The notes beneath the pieces were generated by a model. The model was not told where the DNA came from and searched no databases. It saw only the letters and a list, made by a program, of their open reading frames with translations. Positions 32,001 through 42,701 of a stretch of DNA of 64,000 nt are shown piece after piece. The translations under genes were made by a program, and so were the position numbers. The DNA lies in NCBI GenBank assembly GCA_963210315.1, contig OY723245.1, forward strand, positions 1,377,910 through 1,441,909, in the 5' to 3' direction. How positions within the stretch are numbered: the stretch's first letter is position 1; each line of letters begins with the position of its first letter. The DNA is from Rhynchopus euleeides. Taxonomy: Eukaryota > Euglenozoa > Diplonemea > Diplonemida > Diplonemidae.

Positions 32001-32801
32001 TCCCTCGCCGCCACGCTGCCCAGTGGGGCGCAGGAGCGGCATAGCAAGCCGCACTGCACCGATACGTCGCTCATCCTGCGCACGCTGCTGGAGCTGGACA
32101 GTCTAGAGCAGGACGCACGCAGCAGGCGGGGCACTGACGAGGCAAAGCTGCTGCATGCGCGGGTTGCGAAGGCGGAGGAGCGTGAGCAGCAGCTGCGGAG
32201 GGCAGTCGAAGAGGCGCGCGCCGCGCAAGAGGGGATGGTGTCGCGCGAGGAGCACAGCCGCATCGCCACGAAGCTGCGCACCGCAGAGCGCACCCTCGAG
32301 GTGGTGCAGCAGAGCAGGGAGCGGGTGGGCACCCAGACCCCAGTCAAAACATCCAGCAGCCTGTCGCGCCCCCTCACCCCCCCTTCGCGAGAGGGCCTGT
32401 CGGAGCCTGTGTTCACGATGATCGACTCGGGCTACGAGGGCAGCGGTGGCAGCGCAAAGCGTGAGTCGGGGCGTGTATCTCCCATGCGCTCGCGTTCCCC
32501 CACAGCTAGGGTCAGCAGGCGTGTGCATGTCAATGAAGTGTCAAGCGCGCGGTCCAGCCGCTCTGCCACACCACTGAACGCCACGCTGGGTGCACAGTCT
32601 GGAGACAGTTCTGCAGCACAGCTGGACGTCTTGCGCTTCATCTCGCGGCTTGATGAACGCGTGTCGCAAACGTTGAAGCTTTCGAAGATGCTTGACGGAA
32701 CTGCAACATCGACTCCTAACAACTCACATCTGTCACACTCCTCGCTCCGGCAGCCGCCGCCTGCGATCATGACGGAGCCCCCATCACCGATCCTTCGATG
32801 A
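29088..32801 (+). CDS. Long coiled-coil protein, possibly centrosomal/basal-body
   Basis: 1,237 residues from ATG 29088, chosen because the upstream in-frame extension is low-complexity. About residues 65-430 and 490-790 are dense heptad coiled coil rich in Glu, Gln, Lys, Arg and Leu. A more globular stretch with little charge bias (about 830-1000) contains LRLLGRFCVPLMLRCDELVF and FLTKRKLRAALLAVLGANRL. A short coiled coil follows, and the last 150 residues are Ser/Pro-rich and probably phosphorylated (SPMRSRSPTARVSRR). This layout suits a cytoskeletal or centrosomal scaffold. A faint resemblance to ciliary coiled-coil proteins of the CCDC171 type is noted but not relied on. No intron is needed. 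The last codons encode PPSPILR. Confidence 0.88.
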   Translation: MQKRESPPRRVNTSGGVSVVHRNVAGVSTYRGPAVVDLAGAADVLGVASSFVNSTASGSPSSAQGVEKAELIQLRAQVNDLLQCKEQLFAVQGDVSILKQRVKVKDDELSRAQSSIQRMIEENDEVQAGLHNKCTRYEKLGTHREKQHAEQVLDLQAEVEALKADYVRQTRSNAAMQQQLIDTQRSVLTEKSRLSSTASENRRNVDMYSSQIDALKQEVGDAGGLQKKYEEKCRSLETALQAESKENAKAAEENAQLKQQTQQHMGLIEELRFSLQTLKDQYVSARGDAEQVPRLKNELSEHIRLQTDYEHLKSAHKSLVTLYDSERNRNDTISEELKSLQKNFDDLHKRYTEVTATLTTATACADDEKQEMTAAVHTLREELHAERQRHTQLLYDNTSQQQQRQQELIDALQAEVAAEVEGIRSLLLALSEKRSVDFASLLPAADSSPGISLHEAPSARLALPSSVRLLLRDLRRLLAGFCDDYQRKAHQSTASRERELSEAAQQSTRLDDLTKRNRDLTDAVSTAQTRVALVQRELADKKTAVQRQVDALHMSLCKAASLQSSAAQQSPHVVEFTKIFSAAQAVPGEGVTPLTLEGLHILISDFVTASVQHCDRQQFKIDSLTARLEETQEQLACSRKESIAYIASQQEHAVSAATKVSEEVERRTAYQTEKLRTELAEQKLKMEGLQQLLSQARLELSDLTIELRSRERELSHERQAVKDKSDSMASLTRRLDQQRSDIMNMSEESHFFREKTTEAESLSQRAADTLRLLGRFCVPLMLRCDELVFQKSILKREGAALSAALATHEAHANAKSSRDPDIGAPLPRPLANFLTKRKLRAALLAVLGANRLHRCGTVRRVKAGSHLLAEAGDTAEVTLASLLSVPSSDPIPILLASLAGPRAHMLLQRSVAGIYAAFFPQQGHAGAHASLVSRVVRYGVRPPDVRPASVVFRSLTEQQGSAALREDSAFSSLAATLPSGAQERHSKPHCTDTSLILRTLLELDSLEQDARSRRGTDEAKLLHARVAKAEEREQQLRRAVEEARAAQEGMVSREEHSRIATKLRTAERTLEVVQQSRERVGTQTPVKTSSSLSRPLTPPSREGLSEPVFTMIDSGYEGSGGSAKRESGRVSPMRSRSPTARVSRRVHVNEVSSARSSRSATPLNATLGAQSGDSSAAQLDVLRFISRLDERVSQTLKLSKMLDGTATSTPNNSHLSHSSLRQPPPAIMTEPPSPILR

Positions 32802-33492
32802 GTGAGCCGTCGGCAGTCTGCCCTTTACTGTTTACACTCCAGTATCAGCCGAGCCGGCTTCAGTGTATCGCAGACGTACAGTGCCCAGCGAGCCCTCCAC
32901 CCCCGGGTGCCGTCATCACTCTAGCCCTGCTCTGCGATGTTTAGAACCCCGCGAACATAGATTGTCTCGCATCCGTGTATTGCCCCCTGTTCTGCCCTGT
33001 TGTTCTGGCATGACTCTTCTCTGCCTCTTGCCGCTGCCTGTGACAGCGAAGGATGTTCGGGGGAGGTGGGGGAAGGGGGGGTCATGTTGGATCCGCGGCA
33101 GCAGTGGTACCGCCCGAACCGCATAGACAGCGGAGAAGATACAGGAAACTAATGTGTATGACAAGCGACACGCTGCCCGAATGAAAGCGGAGCCGCCGAG
33201 CCGGGAGGATGGCCAGGCGGAGCAACCCTTGCCCCCCCCCCCCCCCCCCCAGTTCTATCTATGACTTTTACATCTAGATTCTCCATGTCGGTGTACGGCT
33301 TGGCAGTGGCATACCTGAATCAGCAATAGAGGGGATCGGCCACGAGACAGGAGTCTCAGGATCTCTCGGCTGTCTCAGGACCGAACTGCAACAAACTACG
33401 ATGAAGGCGGCCCAGTAGGGTCTGAACTGACACGGCAGGGGACACGCAGGGGAACACCAGCAACATCCACTGACAGGAAACACATTCATCCG
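32802..33492. other. Intergenic, no gene seen
   Basis: Spacer with a poly-C run of about 20 nt ending near 33250, followed by AT-richer sequence up to the Cys-rich gene. Confidence 0.6.
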
Positions 33493-34503
33493 ATGTTCAA
33501 AATCACGACCTTGGCGGGACTGCTGGTCCTTGTGTGCCCAACACAAGCGGGTCAGAGCAGTACAGCCTGCACCCTGAAGTGTGGCACTGTTGTTGCTGAC
33601 GGCTGGAGCGGCAAGGACGAGGGCAGCAACGACTGCAACAACTGCTTCTGCCGTGACGGTCTCCTTGGCTGCACCCTGATGGCCTGCGAGACGAAGGCCT
33701 GCCCTCCCACCCCTGCACCCGTCGGGAAGAGCTGCACCCTGCGCTGTGGGACAGTTGTCGCTGACGGCTGGAACGGCAAGGGTGAGGGCAGCAATGACTG
33801 CAACAACTGCTTCTGCCGTGACGGTCTCCTTGGCTGCACCAAGATGGGCTGTGAGACGAAGGCCTGCCCTCCCAAGAAGAGCTGCACCCTGACGTGCGGG
33901 ACTGTCGTCGCTGACGGCTGGAGCGGCAAGGGTGAGGGTAGCAACGACTGCAACAGCTGCTTCTGCCGTGATGGTCTCCTTGGCTGCACTCTGATGGCCT
34001 GCGAGACGAAGGCCTGCCCTCCCACCCCTGCACCCGTCGGGAAGAGCTGCACCCTGAAGTGTGGCACTGTCGTTGCTGACGGCTGGAGCGGTAAGGACGA
34101 GGGTAGCAACGACTGCAACACCTGCGGCTGCCACGATGGTCTCCTTCGCTGCACCCTGATGGCCTGCCTGTCAAAGCCCTGCCCTTCCACCCCTGCACCC
34201 GTCGGGAAGAGCTGCACCCTGCGCTGCGGGACTGTCGTCCCCCACGGCTGGAACGGCAAGGGTGAGGGTAGCAACGACTGCAACAGCTGTTTCTGCCGCG
34301 ATGGTGCCCTTGGCTGCACCAAGATGGGCTGCATGACCCAGTCCTGCCCCGATGTCGCCAAGAAGTGCACTCTGCAGTGTGGCACCGTGGTTGCCGATGG
34401 CTGGACGGGGAGGGGGGAGAAGTCGGACCACTGCAACCGCTGCAGGTGTATCTCTGGCTCTCTGTCGTGCACCCGTCGCGCCTGCACCCCCCGCACGTGT
34501 TAA
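33493..34503 (+). CDS. Secreted protein with six Cys-rich repeats
   Basis: 336 residues. A signal peptide (MFKITTLAGLLVLVCPTQA) is followed by six tandem repeats of about 45-55 residues joined by PPTPAPVGKS linkers. Each repeat has the pattern C-x3-C, then GTVVADGW, then D-C-N-x-C-x-C-x-x-G-x-x-x-C-T-x-x-x-C. The second half of that pattern resembles the core of pacifastin/VWC-type inhibitor repeats, but the spacing between the second and third Cys is longer than in pacifastins. Repeats 1-3 are almost identical; 4-6 have drifted (repeat 4 NTCGCHDG, repeat 6 DHCNRCRC). This points to recent tandem amplification. Likely an extracellular or cell-coat protein; protease inhibition is only a possibility. 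No transmembrane segment follows the repeats. Confidence 0.92.
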   Translation: MFKITTLAGLLVLVCPTQAGQSSTACTLKCGTVVADGWSGKDEGSNDCNNCFCRDGLLGCTLMACETKACPPTPAPVGKSCTLRCGTVVADGWNGKGEGSNDCNNCFCRDGLLGCTKMGCETKACPPKKSCTLTCGTVVADGWSGKGEGSNDCNSCFCRDGLLGCTLMACETKACPPTPAPVGKSCTLKCGTVVADGWSGKDEGSNDCNTCGCHDGLLRCTLMACLSKPCPSTPAPVGKSCTLRCGTVVPHGWNGKGEGSNDCNSCFCRDGALGCTKMGCMTQSCPDVAKKCTLQCGTVVADGWTGRGEKSDHCNRCRCISGSLSCTRRACTPRTC

Positions 34504-36013
34504 CTGTGAGGTGCACCCTCTCGCTGCGTCTCTGCGCACTCTCCCTTATTGCGGAAGCCTGTTGTATCACTGGTATACGGTGCCCCTCACCGTTGTCACA
34601 AAGAAATCTCTTTTCGGTGTCAGCAGGCCCCGCAACGCAGAGCCCTTCTAACGTACGCCACCACCACCCCCTCCCTCTCCCCTATGGTTTGTCTTTTCAT
34701 CAACATCATTGGTGCCCTATTTCCCGCATGTGCCGTTAGGATTTTCTCTAACACAGCCCTGCGCCCCCCGGCGGTTCCCCTTCACCTCTGTTGCGGACAC
34801 TGTCGCTCTGCTGATGTTAATTTTTCCTGTACTTCTGTTCCGCTTCGATCTAGTAGAACGTTGAAGAACCGGTTATCGGCAAACGAATGTGCTCCTGCGT
34901 CATGTGGTGTGTGAATCCCGCCTTTTTGTGCAGTTGTCCTGGCTCTAGCTGTCTGGCCGGCTGCTCTACTGGAGCTCCTTGCTCTCGATGTCCGTGTGTG
35001 GTCCTCATTTTGTGTGAGCTTTTGTGATCCTATTTTTCATTCCGCACACCGTCTCCCCTTCGTTGGGAGCCGTAGCCGGCTCCCTCACAAACGGAGGAGT
35101 TTTTTTTGGTAGACCTGCAATGGGCAAAACGTGTCACCCAGCCCTCAACACTCGTCTGGTGTGGCTGTCACATCAAATCAGTGATGTCGCCAAGCCAAAT
35201 GGAGCATGAGGCTGCGAGAGACCCTCCATCCCCTGCGCTCTGTGCACTTCTACCTTCGCCTGTTCCCACAGCAGCGGCGAAGGATTTGGAATCTGATGCT
35301 CGCATTGGAATTCTTCACTCCCAACAATCCCTACTATCCCCGCCCCCCCACCAACCCTTCTTTTGGCCAGCCCAAGCTGACTTCTTTTTTGATCATGGGA
35401 CGGCCGACTTGTGAACGACGTCATATCAGTTGTTCACTCGCTGCCGCACCCACAATTGTCTTTGTCATTCCCCTCTATGGTGTGTACGGTATACTCAGGG
35501 CGCTCTTGTTTCCCGATCCCGTCATCTTGCAGCACAGTACTGGGTGTTGCTACCTTCATCCCAGGTGCTGTGTGGTGAGAGGTGCTGGCTGTATAGGTGC
35601 GGCACCCGGTGACTCAGGCTGATCAAGGCACCCAGATCTCGCACATGCCCCCCCGCCCCCGCCCCACTACTGGTTTCTCTTCTCTACGTTTTCTGTAAAC
35701 GGTGGGTCCAACAATCGTGTGTGTGTGTGTCTGTTCATGGGTACTACTCTCGAGAGCACGACCTCACGCAACGCGATGCCAGGGCCCGCCGTGTGCAGAA
35801 CCTCACACCCTGCCAATATGACCCGGCATCACATTATCGTTCGAATGGGGTGAGAGACAGCGGAATCCGCAGCAAAACGAGACAGGTGTCCCCAGCCCCT
35901 CTCCCGCCCACCCGCCCCCGCTCAAAACTTCTTGTGGGATCCAGCATTGACCTGCGCATCGCCGATCGCAGTTCCACCAGCACCTTCGCCACAGGGTAGA
36001 CACACACTCAAAG
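34504..36013. other. Intergenic, no gene seen
   Basis: 1.5 kb with pyrimidine tracts and a short GT run near 35718. An acceptor-like CACCTTCGCCACAG just before 36000 may belong to the 5' leader of the next gene. Confidence 0.55.
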
Positions 36014-36956
36014 ATGTCTCCGGTCGGTCACATGCAGTGGAGGAGCAAGCTCGGGAACGTCGAGATCCCGACGGAGCTGTACCACAACAGGTGTGCAGGG
36101 ACACCCCCACCCCCACCTTGAGTAGTATCTTCGGTTGTTGGCAGGTTCATCAGGTCTTACGTTCTGTGTGTTGACACGCAGTGTGTAGAGGTGGCCTCGG
36201 TGCGCTCCGTGCGACCCACACTGAACAAAATATCAACCCACATCGGTGCGCTCCGTGCGACCCACACTCAACAAAATATATTTACACACGCGTGTCTACG
36301 ACAGTGGATATCGCATCAAGAGCAGGTGCTTGGTGTGCTGCACTGCTGTAAAACGATTCCCATGTGTGGGGGGGTTGATGTGGTGGCAGGATCTTCACTG
36401 GGTGATTCTTGATGGTTCGCATGGTTTATATCGAATCCGATCGCAACCAGCATGTGCTGTGCGTTACAAGCCTGTGGCAGTTCAGGAGTGGGCGTTGGGT
36501 TGGGTCTGTCTCCTACACCCAGGCCATCCCGTTACGGCCACCATCTTCCTACTTTCCTTTATGCAGGGCGCGCCAGACGTTCCTGAACCTGGCGTCGTAC
36601 GCGCTGGTGCCGTTCTTCTCGCCCTACTATGTGGCTGTGACCCACTTCCGCCGGCGCCGCATGAGCGAGGAGCTGGTATGTTCTGAAGAGTGGATTTACA
36701 AAATGCAGTCTGCCACATTACTGCTGCAGCGCTGAGGCTGGCATAACACCAATCACATCCACGGCATCGGTTGGGGTGTGCAGTTTCGTCACCGCACTTG
36801 CCAGAGCGGAGATCCCCCTCCCAGGAAAGGCATCACACACAGCACCACAAAATGCAAACACCCCTCCCCCCCCCCCCCCCATCACAGTGCCGCAACGACC
36901 TGTGGCCCAACACCAAGAGCTTCTTCTACAAGGGCTTCGCATCGACCGGTCTGTAA
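36014..36956 (+). CDS. 91-residue single-pass membrane protein, four exons with a 21-nt microexon
   Basis: Exons 36014-36090, 36145-36165, 36567-36675 and 36888-36956 join in phase (2, 2, 0) to give 91 codons plus stop. Donors are GTGTGC, GTGTGT and GTATGT; acceptors are GGCAG, TGCAG and CACAG. The product has a polar N-terminus with many basic and aromatic residues, one hydrophobic segment (TFLNLASYALVPFFSPYYVA), then a basic RRRR stop-transfer patch and a C-terminus ending in FYKGFASTGL. Size and layout recall small accessory subunits of mitochondrial respiratory complexes, but I recognise no family. The strict phase agreement across four exons and the protein-like composition support it. 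Exon 2 placement is the least certain part. Confidence 0.7.
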
Positions 36957-38069
36957 GGTGCAAACCACCAGTGCTCCTCCAGCACCCTCAACGTGCATAG
37001 GGATGTGGGGTAGCGCTGCCGAAGCCGGGCGGAGGCCATCAGGTGGCAGAGCCGTAGGCTTGGGCTGTGAGGGGTTGGGCGTGTCCGTGGGTTGGAGCAC
37101 TCGGGAGGGGACGGGGTATTGCTGTGAGCCATCGGGTGGTGGGTGAGAGGGAGCGAGAGCAGGTGGTGGTGGGGGGGGGGGGAGGGGAGCGAGCGGGGGG
37201 TGCCTGCACTATTTTTTTAGTTTCGTGCCTTCCGTGGTGTGGTGTGTGCGGGGGGGGTGTGTGGTATTTTTGTGTATCCTTTTTTCGCGGTCCTGTTTTA
37301 CAGACCCCACACGGCACACCTCTCCCCGCACCGCACCTGGGGTCACTCGGAATCCAATCACCCTCTCTGGGTATGAATTCCCTCAAAAAGACTCCAGCAA
37401 AGCGGGTTTACGCAAGTTTCAAGCCGTTCAGAGCTGCTTGCGCCTTTCTCACAGCCAAGGAGGGCAGTGGGTCTCCTGTGCTGAGCGGCACGTACTGCAC
37501 GTATTATGTGCAACCGCAATGTGCAGGAAAGGGTTCAAAAAATGCAACAAAGGAAGGCACCGATGCTGGCGACAACGAACCGAGGGGGGTTGACCCGATG
37601 AGCAGGCACTGGATGTCAGTGGGTGTCAGCGGGTGGCACCCTCCAACCCCGACCACCGCTGCCATGGTTCATTTTCTTTGTTTTGCGGATGCAGCGCTTC
37701 AGATATCTGCAGATATCTCCGGCCCCTCCCCCCACACCGTGTGTTGCCCAACAGCCCACCACACCCGCTGCAGGCAGAGGCCGTGGGCGGCCCCCACCAC
37801 ACTCGTCTGCACCGCCCCCCCTGCCCCTGCTTAACATTTACACAGTTACTTCAACCATTTACACAGAAGGAAGGCGGGCAGGAGAGCGGGGACAGCTGTC
37901 ACCGAGAGCGAGCTGTAGGTCGAGACGAGCTTCCCTCCCGGGAGCACGCTCTCGGGTCTGTCCCATCAGAGGAGACGGGCCTTTATTCGGGCTTCACACC
38001 TGCGGGGCACACTGGGGCCCACAGGTGCAAATCAGGGCTGCACAGCACCGCCAGGCGTGTGTGTGTTAG
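36957..38069. other. Intergenic, no gene seen
   Basis: 1.1 kb with G-runs (around 37168) and GT-rich sequence. Open frames here are short or compositionally odd. Confidence 0.55.
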
Positions 38070-38858
38070 ATGTTCGACAAGCTCGCTGGAGGCAGCGGGA
38101 GACAACGCCATGGCAGCATCAGTAAGGGCGGTGGCGGATCCCGGGAGCCCGAATTCAAGCTCAACGCGAAGAAGTATCTGCGTGAGCTGAGCACCAGGGG
38201 GAACGGCAGCTCGCCTGAACCGGAGGCAGGGTTGACCCCCAAGGCCGGTCTGTGGCGCAGCCGCGGGCTGGGCTGCATCTCACACACAGGCAGGGACAGG
38301 CGCTGTGGGATCCGCATTGTCGACGAGCAGCCGCACTCGCAGGACCTGCTGTACACCGTTAACTGGTGCACCCAGGAGAAGAAGGCTCCAGCGCTCTCAT
38401 TCTCCACTGCAAACAAAGCGTTCAGCCCGCCAGAGCCTGCCGCTGTTCCGAAGCTGAAGCGCATGGTGCGTGTGACGGGGGGCACCATCGGGCTGTGCTA
38501 CCCCGACCCCTCTGCGAAGCACACGCCAGGGCCCAGCATCGGGGCCCAGGTCGGGCGGGACCAGGAGAACAAGGTGGGGTACACAGGGACCGACACAGAC
38601 ACGCTCGTCCGGCAGCAGAGGCAGCATCCCCTGAAGGTTCGGTACAGCCTCGTGGAGTCGCGCCCCTGCAATGTGCCCATCTTCCATTCCTCTGCAAAGC
38701 GGTGTCCGCGCGGGAAGGCGGACGAGGAGGGTTGGGACCTCCTGCCCTTCACCACTGCTGCGTCGGCGCATATCCCGGGGGCGTTTGATGCGACAAAGCG
38801 GCCTCTTGCGCGGGCCATCCGGTTTGGCCCCGGGTTTCGATCAGGAAAGAAGTCTTGA
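38070..38858 (+). CDS. STPGR-like (sperm-tail PG-rich) protein
   Basis: 262 residues from ATG 38070, no intron. The sequence is basic, Gly/Pro-rich and low in hydrophobics. It contains HTPGPSIGAQ and AHIPGAFDATKRPLARAIRFGPGF, which match the loose PGPG/xYxPG repeat style of sperm-tail PG-rich proteins that bind axonemal microtubules. TGGTIGLCYPDPSAKH and TSRG-like blocks are similar but weaker. This fits a ciliated cell and the kinesin in this window. The repeats are degenerate, so the family call is tentative. Confidence 0.7.
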   Translation: MFDKLAGGSGRQRHGSISKGGGGSREPEFKLNAKKYLRELSTRGNGSSPEPEAGLTPKAGLWRSRGLGCISHTGRDRRCGIRIVDEQPHSQDLLYTVNWCTQEKKAPALSFSTANKAFSPPEPAAVPKLKRMVRVTGGTIGLCYPDPSAKHTPGPSIGAQVGRDQENKVGYTGTDTDTLVRQQRQHPLKVRYSLVESRPCNVPIFHSSAKRCPRGKADEEGWDLLPFTTAASAHIPGAFDATKRPLARAIRFGPGFRSGKKS

Positions 38859-39388
38859 ATCCCGCCGGGAAAAGATGTTCTCTCCCACGTCCCGTCTGCG
38901 GGATTTTTCGGGATCCTGCCAGTGTTGTCCTGTTGCTGGCCTAGCCTCTCAGCCCTCCCAGTAAGTTCCTTATGTCAAACCAACTGCCCTAGCCATTTCT
39001 GCTCTGCTCTGTTCGGCAGGTGTGTTTGCCGCCGTGCCTGGTTTGTTCTTGGTGCCGTTCTCTTTCAGGTTGCTGCATGGAAGCGTCGGCCAAACCAAAA
39101 TAACCGCAGTGGGGCGTGCAGCCCTTTTTGGGGCTGTGGCTGCCCTGCTCTGCTAAGGCAGCACCGCCGAGACGTTAACCCTGATGACGCGAGTCAGTTT
39201 TACCCCACCCACCCACCCAGCCCCTTTGCACTGTGCTGACCTGTCCTCGACCCCAACCACCACAGCCACCGCCACCACCACCACCCTTGCCAAACCAGGG
39301 CCTGGCCATCCAATCCTGAGACTCACCTCCGTCGCACAACAGGTGAACCCACCACCCACTCCGCCCCCCCTCCACCCCTCTGTCTGCT
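38859..39388. other. Short intergenic spacer
   Basis: 530 bp, C-rich toward the dehydrogenase start. CACAACAG ends at about 39342 and could be a splice acceptor in its leader. Confidence 0.55.
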
Positions 39389-40803
39389 ATGGCCACCACT
39401 ACGGGCGGCATGGGCTTGGGTGCCACACCACTGATCCCCTCCAAGATGCGCGCTGCCACGCAGCTGCAGCACTCCCCTGCACGCCCCTACGCGGTCCGCG
39501 CGGTGGTGGGCGACGCAGACATGCCGTCGCTGGACGGCCTCCCCCCAGGCATGATGCTGATGCGCAGTGTCGCCACCTCCATCTGCGGAAGCGACTTCTG
39601 GGGAAACGTCGCCAGCGACAACCCTTCGTGGCGGGGCGTGCTGGACTACTTCTTCTTCAGGCAGGGCTGCACCGGGGGGTCTGGCCACGAGGTGGTCGCA
39701 GAGGTTGTGTCTGTGGTGGAGCCCTGCACCCGCAAGCCAGGCGATCTCCTCCTCGCCATGACAACAGGGTACCTCCACGTCGTTGACTCCGTGCGGCAGG
39801 CGTTCGAGAAACGGACGAACTTCTCCACCGCCTCTCTCCCGAAGAACGGCTCCTTCAGCGAGTACTTCGTGTCCTATGAAGGGATCTCGGTCCCTCTGCC
39901 TTCAACACCCCCACGCTTCCCTTTGGGGACAATGCTGCACTATGTTGCAGCCCAGCCCCTAGGGACTATCCTCCACGCGGTGTCGAAGCTGACCGCTGCG
40001 GTTGCCCAGATGGGTTCTCTGCGTGATCAGAGGGTTGCGATCGTGGGGCAGGGGCAGAACGGCCTGCTGATGACACATGTCCTCAGCAGAATGGGGTGCC
40101 GTGAGATCATCGCGTGCGACCGGATAGAGGGGCGTCTGGCAGTCGCAAGGCATGCAGGTGCATCCAAGGTGCTGCGCCTGACTGGCCTCGAGACGCGGGA
40201 GGAGCTCCTCAAGCTTGCCGGGGGTCCGGTTGACGCCGCGTTGGAGATGGTGGGGCACCAGGGGACGTCGCTGAATGCCGCGGCTGCCCTGACGAAGGAT
40301 GACGGCGTGGTGGTGGTGTTCGGGCTGCCCGCCTCCCCCGTGGACAGGGGGCATGCCATGGAGATCCGCTTCGGGGACTGGGCGCGCAATGTCAAGTATA
40401 TCCCCAGCCACGCGCCTCCGATGAAGTGCTTCGAGCGGGCGGTGCAGATGCTGTGCGATGGGGAGTTTGACCTCTCGTTTCTGTTCACCCATTTCTTCCA
40501 GTTCTCCGACTTCTCCACAGCATTCGATGTTGCTTCCAACTACGCGGTATGGTTTTCATTTGCAACCATTTGTGCAGTGCGGTGTTATGAATCAGGCTTT
40601 GTGAGTCAAACGATGTTCAAAAAGATCCAGTGTGAACAGCTTCTGGCTGCATACGGAACACGTCTTTCAGCAAGCTTTTTGTAAGTCGCCCACCCACAAC
40701 CCACAAACAGGACGACGTGATCAAGACGATGATCGTGTTCCCCGTCGCTGAAAGCTACGTGGATGGGAGCCTTGAGCTGGGGCAGGAATACGCCAAGCTG
40801 TGA
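39389..40803 (+). CDS. Zinc-type medium-chain dehydrogenase/reductase ending in AKL
   Basis: NAD(P)-dependent alcohol/polyol dehydrogenase of the MDR superfamily. Exons 39389-40546 and 40711-40803 join in phase 0 (donor GTATGG, acceptor AAACAG) to give 416 residues. A catalytic-zinc Cys is in SICGSDFWG, the GHE motif is in GGSGHEVVAEVV, and the Rossmann fold is VAIVGQGQNGLLMTHVLSRMG followed by ACDR. The four-Cys structural zinc lobe of classical ADHs is not seen. The C-terminus is EYAKL; AKL is an accepted PTS1 variant, so peroxisomal import is possible. The substrate is not evident: resemblance is to sorbitol/threonine dehydrogenase-like members. The gene is followed by the acyl-CoA dehydrogenase gene, which has a stronger PTS1. 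Confidence 0.9.
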
Positions 40804-42701
40804 ATGCGGCACTCGTCTGAGCGGGCAAGCCCCCAGCTGCTGGGCCAGCGTGACGGCATTTCAAACCATCCGCACAGTTGATCCCCTTTAGGGGATTTGG
40901 GATGAAGAGCGAGTGGGGGAAGACCAGGGAACCAGCCTCGTCGTGTGGTCGACCCCCCTTTGGCTTTGACGCATAGACAGAGTTTTGTGCTTTGTGGCAC
41001 AGCTCGCAACACTGTTCGTTCGACACAGATGCAGTAAGAGGCGGTATCGCGATTGTGTGCGTACATCCCACGTCACAGAGTTACCGCAGCGCTCGAATGG
41101 TGGCTCCCCCCGGTGCTGTCTGCTGCTGCTCGTTTTGGCAGCACCAGCAAACGGACGCAATGCATTTCTTCCTTTTTCTACTAACTTTCCAGACGTACTT
41201 TTCTTGGATGATTTTACAGCCCCCACCCCCCCCTCCTCACCACAACACAGGCCAAGGATAGCACTGGGTTTCGGACACAACCTGCATAACGAGTGAAGGG
41301 AGATCATCCCTGTGCTTCCTTCTGCTTCTATTTTAACACCCCCCTCCCTCCTCACGTTCCCAACAACAGTGCCTTCCTTTTTTGGAAGAACAGTCCAATC
41401 TAAAGTGGCATCCCTGAAAATCGTAGAGGAACTGCGTAGTACCTACGTAATTGGCCTCTTCAGGGACACCATACAGGGGCGTCTCCAACGATGTGTGTGC
41501 CTGTTGGGGTCCCAGTTAGCTGGGATCCCCGCACCGTTCCGTTTCTTGACCCTCAAAAAGTCAAATTATATCTCTAACACTATGAGACGACGGCACACAG
41601 TGCACACAATGTCATCCCCCGTGCGCGTGGCGTTTACACTTGTCTTTTTTTGCTTCTACACTCCACATCTCTGCGATACTCTTCTCCCCCCTCCCCAACC
41701 ACCCCAACCCCCCCCCCCCGCTGCAATTCTTAGAGTAAAGAGAGTCCGACTCTCTGTGTCTTACCGTTTGTCGACATTACCACCCCACCACGCCTTTGCC
41801 TTACTTCCTTCGACTTACTCAACGCTGGAAAACCTGAGTCTGTCTGGAGGGGTGAACTGCACCACGACGAGCCATACTGTGACCTCAGGCAAGGAGGAAG
41901 GCATTGCTTGCAGGGCATTCTCCCCTGGCTTGGGGACGTCGCTGCCCACCGGGAAGAAGGTCAGGCAGGGGCTCTGTCACGTGGTGCCGCGTGGGTCGGG
42001 GTGGTGTGGTGTGGTGGAAGCCGCGGCGGTATTCCCGCGTTGTGCATTACTAACCTAACCAGATATATATAATATTATCCCATTCCCCAACACGGCGAAA
42101 AACCCAGCACCGCAAGAACAAGAGGGAAACGCAGAAGCCTAGCCCTTGGCTGGGATTCACCGCGACACCTGAAACGTATCTGTTGTTCCATTGATTTCCC
42201 CTGCTGTACTGTAGGTTGAGGTGTGTGCAATGGTGGTGGGGGGGCAGTGCGTGTGTGTCCCCCCCGCCCCCCACCCTCCCGCGCAGATCGCAAGCAACAC
42301 GGCAGCATAGCATGCATAGGGGCACACTCTCAGGCCCTCGGGGAGGACGTAACGGCTGTCTTACCCCACATCCCCACACCCCAGACCCCTCCCCACGGCT
42401 CACACACCCCTACCGCATCCAACGAACTGTGGCTGCGGTAGATAGCCAGCTGCATTCTGATTGGGGGAAGCCACAAAAGGTAAACCTCCTTGCAGAGGGG
42501 GGGCTTGTCGGTGCCCTCCGCCTTCGCGTCACCATCACAGCGAAAAGAGTCACAACGCTGCCGCTGGGGTGTGTGCACAACAAACGAAACCCAGATTATC
42601 TGTGCGTACCAACTTCAGATCAGGGTTGAATGCACCCCACCCCCACCACACATCCCACCACACCAGTTACACTAGCAAAGCCACTCCCCAGTTTGGCAGC
42701 A
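40804..42701. other. Intergenic, one mini foldback element
   Basis: 1.9 kb. A 248-codon frame at 41312-42058 crosses the foldback element at 41410-41468 and poly-C/poly-Pro DNA, so it is not taken as a gene. Confidence 0.55.
41410..41468. mobile_element. Mini foldback element, short relative
   Basis: ATCCCTGAAAATCG at the left faces an imperfect inverted copy (GGCCTCTTCAGGGA) at the right, with GTAGTACCTACGTA in the centre. Related to 23269-23412. Confidence 0.5.

Noticed and set aside
41312-42058. 248-codon + strand frame between the dehydrogenase and acyl-CoA dehydrogenase genes
   Set aside because: It crosses a mini foldback element and a poly-C/poly-Pro tract and has no consistent protein-like region.
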